A DNA stretch of 55,820 bases from an uncultured Lachnospiraceae bacterium (GTDB lineage: Bacteria; Bacillota; Clostridia; Lachnospirales; Lachnospiraceae). Position 1 is the first letter of the stretch. Every line of letters begins with the position of its first letter. The stretch is from assembly GCA_949893755.1 (NCBI GenBank), contig CATLCV010000010.1, positions 1 through 55,820 of the forward strand, written 5' to 3'. Of this stretch, positions 8,757 to 17,424 are shown one piece after another. Both the position numbers and the translations under genes were made by a program. A model generated the notes under the pieces. That model was not told the DNA's origin. It did not search any database and saw only the letters and a list, made by a program, of their open reading frames with translations.

Positions 8757-8849
8757 ATCAGAAGGATTGAAGATCGGGAGCTGCAGTAAGAGCATCAGCA
8801 GATACGATTTCCCCGACTTCAAAATCAGTAGAGAAAGGAATGTGAAGCA

Positions 8850-9821
8850 ATGAAATTAGGCGTATTTAATCCGGTATTAAAAAACAAAACCTTTGAGGAG
8901 GCATGTACTTACCTGGAGGGCCTGGGCGTGCAGATGATGGAGATCGGATGCGGAGGCTTCCCGGGCAAGGAGCACTGCAACCCGAAGGTGCTTCTTGGCG
9001 ACGACGAAAAACGGAAGGAATTTCTGGACGTGCTGGCCCGGCATCATCTGGAGATCAGCGGCCTGAGCTGCCACGGCAACCCGGTTCATCCGGATCCGGA
9101 GAAGGCAAAGCAGTTTGACGATGACCTGACCGACGCGATCCTGCTCTGTGAAAAGCTGGGCGTATCAATCCTGAATACCTTTTCCGGCTGCCCCGGAGCG
9201 GACGACGGATCGAAGATGCCCAACTGGGTCACCTGCTCCTGGCCGGATGATTTCGGCGAGATCCTTGCGTGGCAGTGGGAACAGGTTCTGATCCCATACT
9301 GGAAGAAAAAGGCGGCGTTTGCGAAGGAGCACGGCGTGGACAAGATTGCCCTGGAACTGCATCCGGGCTTTTGTGTATACAATACTAGCTCGCTGCTCCG
9401 TCTCCGCCGTGAGGTAGGACCGGAGATCGGGGCGAACCTGGATCCCAGCCACCTGATCTGGCAGCAGATGGATCCGGTTGAGGTGATCCGGGTGCTGGGA
9501 GAGGAGAACGCAATCTTCCATTTCCACGCGAAGGACACCCAGATCAATCCTTACAACTGCCGGATCAACGGCGTTTTGGACACCGGGAATTATCAGGATC
9601 TGCAGAAGCGCTCCTGGACCTTCCGTTCCATCGGCTATGGAAATGACCTGGGATATTGGAAAAATATCATCTCGCAGCTTCGCCTGACGGGATATGACCA
9701 TGTGATCAGCATTGAGCATGAGGACGGACTGATGAGCCAGAACGAAGGGCTGACCAAGACGGTAGATGCATTAAAGCAGATCATCATCTTTGAAAAGCCG
9801 GGAGAAATGTACTGGGCTTAG
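8850..9821 (+). CDS. Sugar phosphate isomerase/epimerase-type TIM barrel
   Basis: 323 residues of the xylose-isomerase-like TIM-barrel (AP endonuclease 2) superfamily. The metal-binding pattern is visible: Glu in ALELHPG near residue 168, Asp in GANLDPSH near 196, His/Asp in FHFHAKD near 228, and Glu in ISIEHEDG near 290. Such enzymes isomerise or epimerise free or phosphorylated sugars, or act in inositol and uronate pathways; the substrate cannot be told here. The ATG follows GAAAGGAATG. It stands alone after its own promoter, ahead of a different type of gene. Base composition is clearly more GC-rich than in the operon before it. Confidence 0.85.
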   Translation: MKLGVFNPVLKNKTFEEACTYLEGLGVQMMEIGCGGFPGKEHCNPKVLLGDDEKRKEFLDVLARHHLEISGLSCHGNPVHPDPEKAKQFDDDLTDAILLCEKLGVSILNTFSGCPGADDGSKMPNWVTCSWPDDFGEILAWQWEQVLIPYWKKKAAFAKEHGVDKIALELHPGFCVYNTSSLLRLRREVGPEIGANLDPSHLIWQQMDPVEVIRVLGEENAIFHFHAKDTQINPYNCRINGVLDTGNYQDLQKRSWTFRSIGYGNDLGYWKNIISQLRLTGYDHVISIEHEDGLMSQNEGLTKTVDALKQIIIFEKPGEMYWA

Positions 9822-9890
9822 GAACTGTGCAAAAATAATTTCCATTTGTACGGTTGGAAAAATCTTTGTGTCCTGTACGGTGGAAGATGG
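9821..9890. repeat. Foldback repeat, second copy
   Basis: Directly after the isomerase stop comes AGGAACTGTGCAAAAATAAT (9821-9840), identical to 15481-15500 after another stop codon. It continues with TTCCATTTGTACGGTTGG and an imperfect complementary arm, CCTGTACGGTGGAAG (about 9872-9886). The core matches the repeat at 119-164. The element overlaps the leader of the next gene. Confidence 0.65.
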
Positions 9891-9899
9891 AGGATTCAG

Positions 9900-10556
9900 A
9901 TGGATGATATTCAGAATCTAATTGTATTTTGCATGGAACTGATCGGAACGGTTGCATTTGCGGCATCCGGGGCCATGGTGGGGATCAACTGCAGGATGGA
10001 CATTTTCGGGGTATGCGTGCTGGGCGTGGTTACGGCCGTAGGCGGCGGGATGACGCGGGATATGATCCTGGGAAATGTGCCGGGGGCGCTGATCCGGCCG
10101 GTCTATGTGCTGGTCGCGGTCTTTACGGCCCTGGCAGTATTTCTGGTGCTGTATTTTAAGAAAAATGTGCTCCAGGGAAAGCCGGGAGAGCTGTATGACA
10201 GGGCCATGCTGGTGATGGACTCGGTGGGGCTTGGGATCTTTACCGTGGTGGGCGTGACCACCGGGATCAGCAACGGCTATCTGGAAAATACATTTCTCCT
10301 GACCTTTCTGGGGACGCTGACAGGGGTCGGAGGCGGCCTCCTGCGCGACATGATGGCGGGCATGCCGCCTTATATCTTTGTAAAGCATATCTACGCCTGC
10401 GCGTCTGTGGCAGGGGCCCTGAGCTGTGTCTGGATCTACCGCGGCTTCGGACAGATCCCGGCCATGGTCGTATCCTCCGCGCTGGTGGTGGTGATCCGTT
10501 TTTTGGCGGCGCATTACCGCTGGAATCTGCCGCGGATGAATGAGAAGGGGGAGTGA
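9900..10556 (+). CDS. TRIC/UPF0126-family membrane protein
   Basis: 218 residues with about seven membrane helices. Two related halves carry the family's glycine-rich motif: TAVGGGMTRDMILG near residue 45 and TGVGGGLLRDMMAG near 138. Bacterial homologues (YadS/YicG group) adopt the trimeric intracellular cation channel fold; some members are linked to glycine or other small-molecule transport. Its physiological role here is unknown. The ATG at 9900 follows GGAGGATTCAG; an upstream in-frame ATG lies inside the intergenic repeat and was rejected. It converges with the MerR gene, with 39 bp between stops. Confidence 0.88.
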   Translation: MDDIQNLIVFCMELIGTVAFAASGAMVGINCRMDIFGVCVLGVVTAVGGGMTRDMILGNVPGALIRPVYVLVAVFTALAVFLVLYFKKNVLQGKPGELYDRAMLVMDSVGLGIFTVVGVTTGISNGYLENTFLLTFLGTLTGVGGGLLRDMMAGMPPYIFVKHIYACASVAGALSCVWIYRGFGQIPAMVVSSALVVVIRFLAAHYRWNLPRMNEKGE

Positions 10557-10595
10557 ATGGCGCAGCGGGAGCAGAAGATCTGGGCTTATGGGGCT

Positions 10596-11441
10596 CTAAT
10601 CCTGGTAAAATGCTTCAATCGCCCGCGCAAAGAACTCCGAAGCGCCTTCTCCATATTCTTCATCCACCGCGCTTTGGACCTGCCCGCTGCGGTAGGTCTG
10701 CGCAAGCTGCAGCATACAGATCTTTTCCTCCTGCATCTGCGTAAGCTGTTTCATCACGAAACCGTATTCCCCTATGATCTCCCGGATTTCAAGGGAATGG
10801 ATCTCGCAGTCCCGTTTGGCGATCAGTTTGCGGCGGATGGCCTGCTCCCGTCTGGCATAGCTTTCCGCAACCTCCTTACTGAGCGGGTGGTTCACCACGT
10901 CCAGGAAGGCGTCCCTGCCGCCGTACCATTCCACCACTTTTGCATACTGCTTCTGCATTTTCTCCGAGGAAACGGCCTCCATATAGTGCATTTTCCATTG
11001 CTCCTCGCTTCCAAATTCACGGACCGCGGTCTCCCGCATTTCCGGGGGCATGTGTTCGAACGTGGTCTGAAACATTTCCTCAATCTCTGCGTTATTAAAT
11101 ACTGTAAAATCCATTTGATCCTCTCCTTTTAGTATGGCGTCAATATTGGCGATCAGACGTTCCATGCGCTCCTTTTTTCTGACCAGCATCTTTCTCTGCA
11201 TCTGCAGAAGTTCATTTCTGTCAAGAGCGGGATTGTCCATCATGGCCTTGATCTCTTTCAGCGGGATATCAAATTCGCGGAAAAACAAGATCTGCTGCAG
11301 CCGTTCCAAAGCCTGATCGTCATAGAGCCGGTATCCGGCCCCGCTTTTTTCTGTCGGCGTGAACAGCCCGATCTCGTCATAGTAGTGAAGTGTACGCGCG
11401 CTGATCCCTGTCTGTTTTGATAGTTCCTTTACTGTCATCAT
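10596..11441 (-). CDS. MerR-family regulator with TipAS effector domain
   Basis: 281 residues. Residues 3-22 form the MerR helix-turn-helix (TVKELSKQTGISARTLHYYD), followed by the wing and the dimerising coiled coil to about residue 110. The C-terminal part from about 150 resembles the TipAS domain, an all-helical pocket that binds thiopeptides and other antibiotics or multidrug ligands. The start ATG (with a second ATG directly after) follows GGAGGG. No co-oriented target gene is next to it; MerR regulators often control their own promoter, which would lie in the 11442-11600 region containing a long palindrome. Confidence 0.9.
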   Translation of the reverse strand: MMTVKELSKQTGISARTLHYYDEIGLFTPTEKSGAGYRLYDDQALERLQQILFFREFDIPLKEIKAMMDNPALDRNELLQMQRKMLVRKKERMERLIANIDAILKGEDQMDFTVFNNAEIEEMFQTTFEHMPPEMRETAVREFGSEEQWKMHYMEAVSSEKMQKQYAKVVEWYGGRDAFLDVVNHPLSKEVAESYARREQAIRRKLIAKRDCEIHSLEIREIIGEYGFVMKQLTQMQEEKICMLQLAQTYRSGQVQSAVDEEYGEGASEFFARAIEAFYQD

Positions 11442-11476
11442 AGGATGTGCCCTCCATGTTCCGGATGTGTTCTGAT

Positions 11477-11552
11477 ACAGGAAATCCTTCGTTACTGTGA
11501 GCGCCCGGCCAGGGAGCGAACAGTGACAATCCTTCTGCAGCAGGTTTCCTGT
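11477..11552. repeat. Nested palindromic repeat, 76 bp
   Basis: Outer arms ACAGGAAA (11477-11484) and TTTCCTGT (11545-11552); inner arms GTTACTGT (11491-11498) and ACAGTGAC (11520-11527, one mismatch); GC-rich centre. The 25-bp segment 11490-11514 occurs again, reverse complemented and identical, at 53156-53180. This marks a dispersed palindromic repeat family. It also lies upstream of the MerR start, so an operator role is possible. Confidence 0.7.
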
Positions 11553-11680
11553 ATGAATGGATTATAAGCTATTACGTTCCGTGAAGGTCAAGCGTTTTTT
11601 GGAATATACAGAAAGTCTTTTTCTGGCAGATCTTCCGCATACGCTGGTATTGAAACGGTCAGTCCTCATGTTATGCGAGG

Positions 11681-11706
11681 CAAAAAAGTCGGAATCGACC
11701 TGTTTT
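11681..11706. promoter_or_regulatory. GTCGGAATCGACC hairpin ahead of GH5
   Basis: GTCG-GAAT-CGAC at 11688-11699 is flanked by an A-run on the left and CTGTTTTT on the right, so it could act as an intrinsic terminator. The same 13-mer occurs at 13998-14010 ahead of the GPH symporter gene of the same cluster. Terminator, attenuator and shared operator are all possible. Confidence 0.5.
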
Positions 11707-11827
11707 TCCGCGTAAAAGGATATGGCAAATATAGAAATAAGCTGTTAATATGTCCTTATATCGTGAATGGCTTTGCTTAAGCAGCAGCTTTTTAAAGCCT
11801 GCAAAAAAAGAAAGAGAGGAATGCGGC

Positions 11828-12994
11828 ATGTATGTAAAAGGAGTGAATCTGGGAAACTGGCTGGTATTGGAAAAGTGGATGAGCCCGGCGCTGTTTGAGG
11901 GGACGACGGCGGAGGATGAGTACAATCTTCCGCGTCAATTGTCCCGAGAGGTCTATGAGGCAAGGATACGGATCCATCGTTCGGAGTACATTACGGAACG
12001 GGATTTTGTGTCCATCAAAGCCATGGGTATGGAGGCCGTGCGCATCCCGGTCCCGTATTTCATTTTCGGGGACAGAGAACCGTTTATCGGCTGCATCCGG
12101 GAGCTGGATCAGGCGTTCAACTGGGCGGAAAGGTACGGGCTGGAGATCCTGATCGACCTGCACACGGCGCCTCTGGGGCAGAACGGATTTGACAACGGGG
12201 GGATCTGCGGCGTATGCAGATGGTCCCAGGAGCCGGAGGAGGTGGAGTTTGTCCTCTCTGTCCTGGAAAGGCTGGCGAAGCGTTACGGAACCAGGAAGGA
12301 GCTCTGGGGCATCGAGGTGCTGAATGAGCCGATCACGGAAAATGCCTGGAAGCTGATGGATGTGCCCAACCGTTACCCGGCGGCGGATCCGGAGCTGGCG
12401 AAAGGGTCCGGCCCCAACAGCCTGGAATTTTTGAAGGAGTTTTACTGCAGGGCTTATGACCGGATCCGGCAATATTTACCGGAAGAAAAATATGTTGTGA
12501 TCCACGACGGCTTCGAGCTTCTGGCATGGAAGGATTTTATGAGGGAGGAAAAGTATGTCAATGTGGTTCTGGACACCCATCAGTACCTGATGATGGCGGA
12601 GGCGGCAGGATGCGCCCAGGAGCTGGAGGCATACAAGGCGTATATTGAGGAGCATTTCAAAAAGGACATCCGGGAAATGCAGCAGTACTTTCCGGTGATC
12701 TGCGGGGAGTGGTGTCTGTTCAATTCCCTGGCCTGCGGCTGCGATACAAAGGGCGGACAGAGCGTGTTAAACGGCGTGGAAGGAAGCAGTGAGGAGCGGG
12801 TAGACGCAGAAGAGAAGAAACGGATCTACCGCGCTGTGGCCGAGGCACAGCTGGACGCATGGAAAGAGGGCAGCGGATATTTCTACTGGAGCTATAAGCT
12901 GTTGACGGATACGGTCAATGACAGGGGCTGGATCGGCTGGGACAGCTGGGACCTGGGGAGATGCGTGGATTTTGGGTGGTTTGAAGAAAAGTAA
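11828..12994 (+). CDS. Glycoside hydrolase family 5 (exo-beta-glucanase-like)
   Basis: 388 residues, no signal peptide, so probably cytoplasmic and acting on imported oligosaccharides. The opening VKGVNLGNWLVLEKWMSP resembles exo-beta-1,3-glucanase-like GH5 enzymes. The proton donor is Glu167 in VLNEPI and the nucleophile Glu294 in ICGEWCLF. The start at 11828 follows GAGAGGAA; an upstream in-frame ATG at 11750 lacks a site. It is followed within 50 bp by an AraC regulator, then a GPH symporter and GH43, making a sugar-use cluster. The substrate could be a beta-glucan or a mixed plant oligosaccharide; the subfamily cannot be fixed by eye. Confidence 0.87.
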   Translation: MYVKGVNLGNWLVLEKWMSPALFEGTTAEDEYNLPRQLSREVYEARIRIHRSEYITERDFVSIKAMGMEAVRIPVPYFIFGDREPFIGCIRELDQAFNWAERYGLEILIDLHTAPLGQNGFDNGGICGVCRWSQEPEEVEFVLSVLERLAKRYGTRKELWGIEVLNEPITENAWKLMDVPNRYPAADPELAKGSGPNSLEFLKEFYCRAYDRIRQYLPEEKYVVIHDGFELLAWKDFMREEKYVNVVLDTHQYLMMAEAAGCAQELEAYKAYIEEHFKKDIREMQQYFPVICGEWCLFNSLACGCDTKGGQSVLNGVEGSSEERVDAEEKKRIYRAVAEAQLDAWKEGSGYFYWSYKLLTDTVNDRGWIGWDSWDLGRCVDFGWFEEK

Positions 12995-13040
12995 AATGGA
13001 GCCGTTTTGACTAAGGGTGTATGAACAGGAGGAAAACCAT

Positions 13041-13928
13041 ATGCGTCATGAGATCGTATCGGTGAATCCGGATATTGAAGCGAGGTTTTATCTTTCCGTA
13101 GACATGGGGAGCTATGTGCCGCCCCACTGGCATGACAGCCTGGAGCTGGTCTATATGATCGAGGGGAGCATGGCGGTGACCTTCGAGAACCGCCGGGAGG
13201 TGCTTCGCGCGGGAGAATTTAATATTGTCAATTCCAGGGTGATCCATTCCGTACTGAGTGAAAAAAATAAAGCGCTGGTGTTGCAGATCCCCAAGGAAAT
13301 TTTGAGAAAATTCATTCCGAATATCGAATTGTACACATTTTTTGTGGATAAGGATCCGGCGGGCGAGGTGGAACGGACCAGGCTGGAGAAGGTGAAGAAG
13401 ATCTTCATGGATATGCACGCAGTCTATGATATCCGGCCGGAGGGATATCTCCTTCGGTTTAACAGCCTGCTGTATGAGCTGTTGTTTACCCTGGTCCATT
13501 CCTATTCCCATAAGCTGGTGCAAAAGGAATTTGACAGAAATGAAGTTCAGTTGGAAAAGATCAACCCGATCATGACCTATTTAAAGGAGCATTATCGGGA
13601 AAAATGTATCGTCTCGGAGCTGGCGGAGCATTTTGGGTATCATGAGGATTATCTGGCGAGGATCTTCAAAAAGCAGCTGGGAATGACAATCATGGAATAT
13701 GTCTACGCGATCCGCGTTTCCAAGGTGTATATTGATCTGGTGAATACGGAGCGGACGGTGCATGAGATCTTCGAGGATCATGGCTGTACCAACTATAAGG
13801 TCGCCATGCGGTATTTCAAAGAAACCTACGGCTGTACGCCCCGGGAGAAACGGGAGGCGGTGCGAAGCATGAGCTGGAAGGAGATGCAGATGCTGCCGTC
13901 GCCCTTCTACGAGCCTTTCGGAGAATAA
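13041..13928 (+). CDS. AraC-family regulator with cupin domain
   Basis: 295 residues. The N-terminal half is a cupin sensor (PPHWHDSLELVYMIEG near residues 30-45). The C-terminal 100 residues hold two helix-turn-helix motifs: VSELAEHFGYHEDYLARIFKK near 196-216 and the second near 250, ending in the ETYGCTPREKR signature. Such regulators bind a sugar and activate nearby transport and hydrolase genes. The ATG follows AGGAGGAAAACCAT. It lies between GH5 and the GPH symporter gene and is the likely local activator. Confidence 0.92.
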   Translation: MRHEIVSVNPDIEARFYLSVDMGSYVPPHWHDSLELVYMIEGSMAVTFENRREVLRAGEFNIVNSRVIHSVLSEKNKALVLQIPKEILRKFIPNIELYTFFVDKDPAGEVERTRLEKVKKIFMDMHAVYDIRPEGYLLRFNSLLYELLFTLVHSYSHKLVQKEFDRNEVQLEKINPIMTYLKEHYREKCIVSELAEHFGYHEDYLARIFKKQLGMTIMEYVYAIRVSKVYIDLVNTERTVHEIFEDHGCTNYKVAMRYFKETYGCTPREKREAVRSMSWKEMQMLPSPFYEPFGE

Positions 13929-13994
13929 GAATGCTGCCGGTAATGGAATAGAATGCATGAGAGCAATCCCCCTGCATAACTGTCTGCAGACAGA

Positions 13995-14012
13995 CAGGTC
14001 GGAATCGACCTG
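13995..14012. promoter_or_regulatory. CAGGTCG-GAAT-CGACCTG hairpin ahead of GPH gene
   Basis: A perfect 7-bp stem with a GAAT loop, followed by CATTTTCTT, 67 bp after the AraC stop. It shares the 13-mer GTCGGAATCGACC with 11688-11700 before GH5. It may be the AraC gene terminator or a regulatory site of the cluster. Confidence 0.5.
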
Positions 14013-14108
14013 CATTTTCTTCGCAAATGTATCTAACAAAACGACGGAAATCTTGTTAGGATATCCATACAAAATAAAGTTGAGTGATACATAAGGAGGA
14101 AATGAAGA

Positions 14109-15482
14109 ATGGAACAAAAAAACAAACTGACTTTTGCGAAGCTGGCAGAACGTTTTTCCTACGGCTGCGGCGACTTTGGGTGCAACATCATTTACACGGC
14201 CATGTCCGCGTTTTTGATGTTCTATTACTCGGATTATGCGGGCGTCAATACCCTCGCGGTGGGCACGATCATGCTGGTGTCCCGGGTATTTGACGGTGTC
14301 AGCGACATTATCATGGGGATCATCGTGGACCGCACAAAATCCCGTTTCGGGAAAGCGCGTCCCTGGCTGCTCCGGATGTGCATCCCCTTTGCAATATCCG
14401 GCATCCTTTTATTCTCCGTTCCGGCGGGAATGTCCGAGACGGCAAAGCTGGTGTACGTGTTCGTGACCTATAACCTGACGTCCACAGTGATCTACACGGC
14501 CATCAACGTGCCCTACTCTTCGCTGAATGCATTGATGACACAGGACCCTTACGAGCGCTCTGTACTCAGCATTTTCCGAAATGTGCTGGCGACCTGCGGG
14601 ACGCTTCTGATCAACCTGGTCACCCTGCCGCTGGTCAGGGCCTTCGGCGACAACGCGTCTGCGTGGACGAAGGCATTTGTGGTGCTTGGTTTTTTGGCGG
14701 TGGCGGCATTTCTGATCAATTTCGCGGGTACGAAGGAGCGGGTAAAACCGGCATCCGCAGGAGAAGGTGAAGCACAAAATGTCCCGGTAAAGGAAGGGAT
14801 CCTGGCGCTGTTCCAAAATAAATACTGGATCATGATGACCGGCGTCCTGGCATTGTTTTTCCTGTACTACGCCATCAACGGCGGAACTACGGTCTACTAT
14901 GCGAAAGAGGTCCTGGGGGATGCGGATCTGGTGGGCACGATCAACGGCATTTACAATGCGATTCAGATCATCGGCATGTTCCTGATCGCAAAGCTGGTGA
15001 AAAAATACGGTAAGCGCAATGTATTTTCCATTGGACTGATCCTGGCGGCAGTTGGGATGCTGATCCTGGAATTTGGCGGCGGCTCCATGCCGGTTATTGT
15101 AGTGACCAGCCTGATCCGGGGCATCGGAAATGCATGCGGCGGCGCGACGATGTGGGCCATGGTTTCCGATACCATCGACTACGGCGAGTGGAAGACCGGA
15201 TACCGCACGGAGGGGCTTGTAAACAGCGCCTGCAGCTTCGGCTATAAGATCGGAAACGGCGTGGGTTCCGCACTGCTGGGGCTGATCCTGGAGATCGGCG
15301 GATATGTGGGGACAGCTTCGGTCCAGACCGCTTCCGCAGTCACCGCGATCCGTGTCTGCTTCGTGTGGATCCCCATCGGAGTATTTGCGGCCTGCTTCAT
15401 GATCCTTCGGTTCTATCATCTGGATGATGAATTTGAGGGGATCATTGACGACCTGCAGAAGCGGGCGGCCGGCTCGAAGTAA
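14109..15482 (+). CDS. GPH-family glycoside:cation symporter
   Basis: 457 residues, twelve predicted membrane helices. The glycoside-pentoside-hexuronide signature is clear: FDGVSDIIMGIIVDRTKSRFGKARPW near residues 75-100 in the first cytoplasmic loop, and the DTIDYGEWKTGYRTEGL segment near 355. The family imports oligosaccharides or glycosides with Na+ or H+. The ATG follows AAGGAGGAAATGAAGA. It lies between the AraC regulator and the GH43 enzyme, so it probably imports the xylo- or arabino-oligosaccharide that GH43 cuts. Confidence 0.93.
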   Translation: MEQKNKLTFAKLAERFSYGCGDFGCNIIYTAMSAFLMFYYSDYAGVNTLAVGTIMLVSRVFDGVSDIIMGIIVDRTKSRFGKARPWLLRMCIPFAISGILLFSVPAGMSETAKLVYVFVTYNLTSTVIYTAINVPYSSLNALMTQDPYERSVLSIFRNVLATCGTLLINLVTLPLVRAFGDNASAWTKAFVVLGFLAVAAFLINFAGTKERVKPASAGEGEAQNVPVKEGILALFQNKYWIMMTGVLALFFLYYAINGGTTVYYAKEVLGDADLVGTINGIYNAIQIIGMFLIAKLVKKYGKRNVFSIGLILAAVGMLILEFGGGSMPVIVVTSLIRGIGNACGGATMWAMVSDTIDYGEWKTGYRTEGLVNSACSFGYKIGNGVGSALLGLILEIGGYVGTASVQTASAVTAIRVCFVWIPIGVFAACFMILRFYHLDDEFEGIIDDLQKRAAGSK

Positions 15483-15608
15483 GGAACTGTGCAAAAATAA
15501 TCTTACCATTTTGCTTGCCCAAATCTTCATACACTGCGTAAGAAAAAATTTTCCAGCTGTGCGGTTGGATGCCCCAAGGAGCATCCAACCCACTGATGCG
15601 GCAGCTGA
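15481..15608. repeat. Foldback repeat, third copy
   Basis: Starts right after the GPH stop with the 20-mer shared with 9821-9840. It contains CCAGCTGTGCGGTTGG and a perfect 10-bp hairpin at 15563-15590 (GGTTGGATGC/GCATCCAACC). CAGCTG occurs at both outer ends. The core matches the repeats at 119-164 and 9850. It is probably an intergenic repeat and lies in the leader of the GH43 gene. Confidence 0.65.
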
Positions 15609-15631
15609 GATTAAAAAAGGAGTTTCAAATT

Positions 15632-17278
15632 ATGATTCAAAATCCAATTTTCAAAGGGTTCAATCCGGATCCCTGTATCTGTAGAAAACATGACGATTAC
15701 TATGCGGCAGTCTCTTCTTTTGAGTGGTTCCCCGGAATCCCGGTGTACCACTCGAAGGATCTGAAAAACTGGGAGCTGTATACCCACGTGCTGACTGACG
15801 ACGAAGAGGTGGAGCTTCGGAAGCTCCCCAGCGCGAAAGGGATCTGGGCGCCCTGCCTGACGTACTGCGAAGCAGAGGACTTATTTTATGTGGTGTACGG
15901 CGTGATGAATTCCATGAACGCCCGGTATTTTGATGTGGACAATTTCCTGATCACGGCAAAGGATATCCGGGGGCCGTGGAGCAAACCGGTGTATCTCAAT
16001 TCCGCAGGCTTTGACGCATCCCTGTTCCACGATGACGATGGGAAAAAGTACGTGGTATCCCTGGAATGGGAGACGAGGGAAGGCTATGAGAAGCCGGGCG
16101 AGATCTGCATGGTGGAATACGACCCCGAAAAACAGGAGGTCCTGGGCCATGTGAAACGGATCTGGCGTGGGGGCACGGACCGGGGCTGCATCGAGGCACC
16201 CCATCTGACGAAGCGGGGGGAATACTATTACATCATGTGCGCGGAGGGCGGCACGGGCTACAACCACTGCGTCACCATGGGCCGCTCCAAAAATGTCTGG
16301 GGTCCCTATGAAAAGGATCCCATGAATCCGATCGTCACCAGCCAGCCGGGAGAGTCTTATGAAAGACACGATCCGGACCATCTGAAGCCGAAATATTACA
16401 ATCCGGATTCCATCCTCCAGAAGTCCGGCCACGGAAGCTATGTGGACCTGCCGAACGGGGAGACCTATCTGCTGCATCTCTGCGCCAGGCCGTTTGCGCC
16501 GGAGCTGAGCTGCACGCTGGGGCGGGAGACGAGTATCCAGAAAATGAAATGGACTGAGGACGGGTGGCTCCGCATGGCGGATGGGAGCAATCTGGCGAAA
16601 ATGGAGGTGGAAGAGCCGGCGCTTCCGGAAGCTTTGATGCCTCAGATTCCGGACTTTGACGATTTTGATTCGGAAGAGCTGGGACTCTGCTACTATGCGC
16701 CCAGGATCATGCCGGAGAGCTTCGTGGACTTGAAGGCACGGCCGGGATATCTGCGGATGCGGGGGCAGGAATCCAGGACCTCCCTGAACCGAGTCAGCAT
16801 CCTGGCACGGAAGCTGACAAGCGTCTATGCCACGGTCACCGCGAAGATGGAATTTCAGCCGGAGGTCTATCAGCACAGCGCGGGCCTGATCCTTTACTAT
16901 GACAATATGAACTATGTCAACCTGCGGAAATATTACAGCCAGACGCTGGGCGGAAGCGCTTTGTCCATCGTCCATCTGGAAAACGGCGAGAAGAACGAGA
17001 TGGTGGATACCAGGATCGGCGTCCGGGATGTGCCGGTGTATCTCCGGATGAAGATAGAGGGGCGGAAGTTCCATTTCGAATGGAGCTATGACGGGGAAAC
17101 GTATGCTCCCATCGGCGGGGAATTTGAGACCGCAAGATTCTCGGATGAATATTGCAGGTTCGGGGAATTTACCGGAACCTTCGTGGGAATGACCTGCGCG
17201 GACCGGGCAAGGCACCGGCATTATGCGGACTTTGATTTCTTTGAGTATATTGCGGATGAGACAAGAGATGTAGATTGA
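15632..17278 (+). CDS. Glycoside hydrolase family 43 (beta-xylosidase type)
   Basis: 548 residues without a signal peptide, so intracellular. The five-bladed propeller carries the catalytic trio: Asp13 in FNPDPC (base), Asp128 in GFDASLF (pKa modulator) and Glu188 in CIEAPH (acid). A C-terminal beta-sandwich from about residue 330 is typical of GH43_11-like exo-beta-1,4-xylosidases, with segments such as HSAGLILYYDN and FHFEWSYDG. The ATG at 15632 follows AAAAAAGGAG; an in-frame ATG at 15569 lies in the repeat and was rejected. It is the last gene of the GH5-AraC-GPH-GH43 cluster. Confidence 0.92.
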   Translation: MIQNPIFKGFNPDPCICRKHDDYYAAVSSFEWFPGIPVYHSKDLKNWELYTHVLTDDEEVELRKLPSAKGIWAPCLTYCEAEDLFYVVYGVMNSMNARYFDVDNFLITAKDIRGPWSKPVYLNSAGFDASLFHDDDGKKYVVSLEWETREGYEKPGEICMVEYDPEKQEVLGHVKRIWRGGTDRGCIEAPHLTKRGEYYYIMCAEGGTGYNHCVTMGRSKNVWGPYEKDPMNPIVTSQPGESYERHDPDHLKPKYYNPDSILQKSGHGSYVDLPNGETYLLHLCARPFAPELSCTLGRETSIQKMKWTEDGWLRMADGSNLAKMEVEEPALPEALMPQIPDFDDFDSEELGLCYYAPRIMPESFVDLKARPGYLRMRGQESRTSLNRVSILARKLTSVYATVTAKMEFQPEVYQHSAGLILYYDNMNYVNLRKYYSQTLGGSALSIVHLENGEKNEMVDTRIGVRDVPVYLRMKIEGRKFHFEWSYDGETYAPIGGEFETARFSDEYCRFGEFTGTFVGMTCADRARHRHYADFDFFEYIADETRDVD

Positions 17279-17424
17279 ACGTAGAGGGCTGCCGGAAAAT
17301 GACGGCATGCTTCTGAACGCCGCTGCCTTGATTTACAGGACGGCCTGTGATAACATATAGGACAGGAAGAGAAGAACTGGTTTGCATATAACAGCATTGC
17401 TGCGGGGCCCATGGAGGTGTGGAT

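Noticed and set aside
14409..15593. Long minus-strand open frame opposite the GPH gene
   Set aside because: His/Arg/Gln-rich low-meaning sequence, the mirror of a GC-rich real gene; no ribosome binding site.
15881..17308. Long minus-strand open frame opposite GH43
   Set aside because: Antisense shadow of a gene with full catalytic residues.
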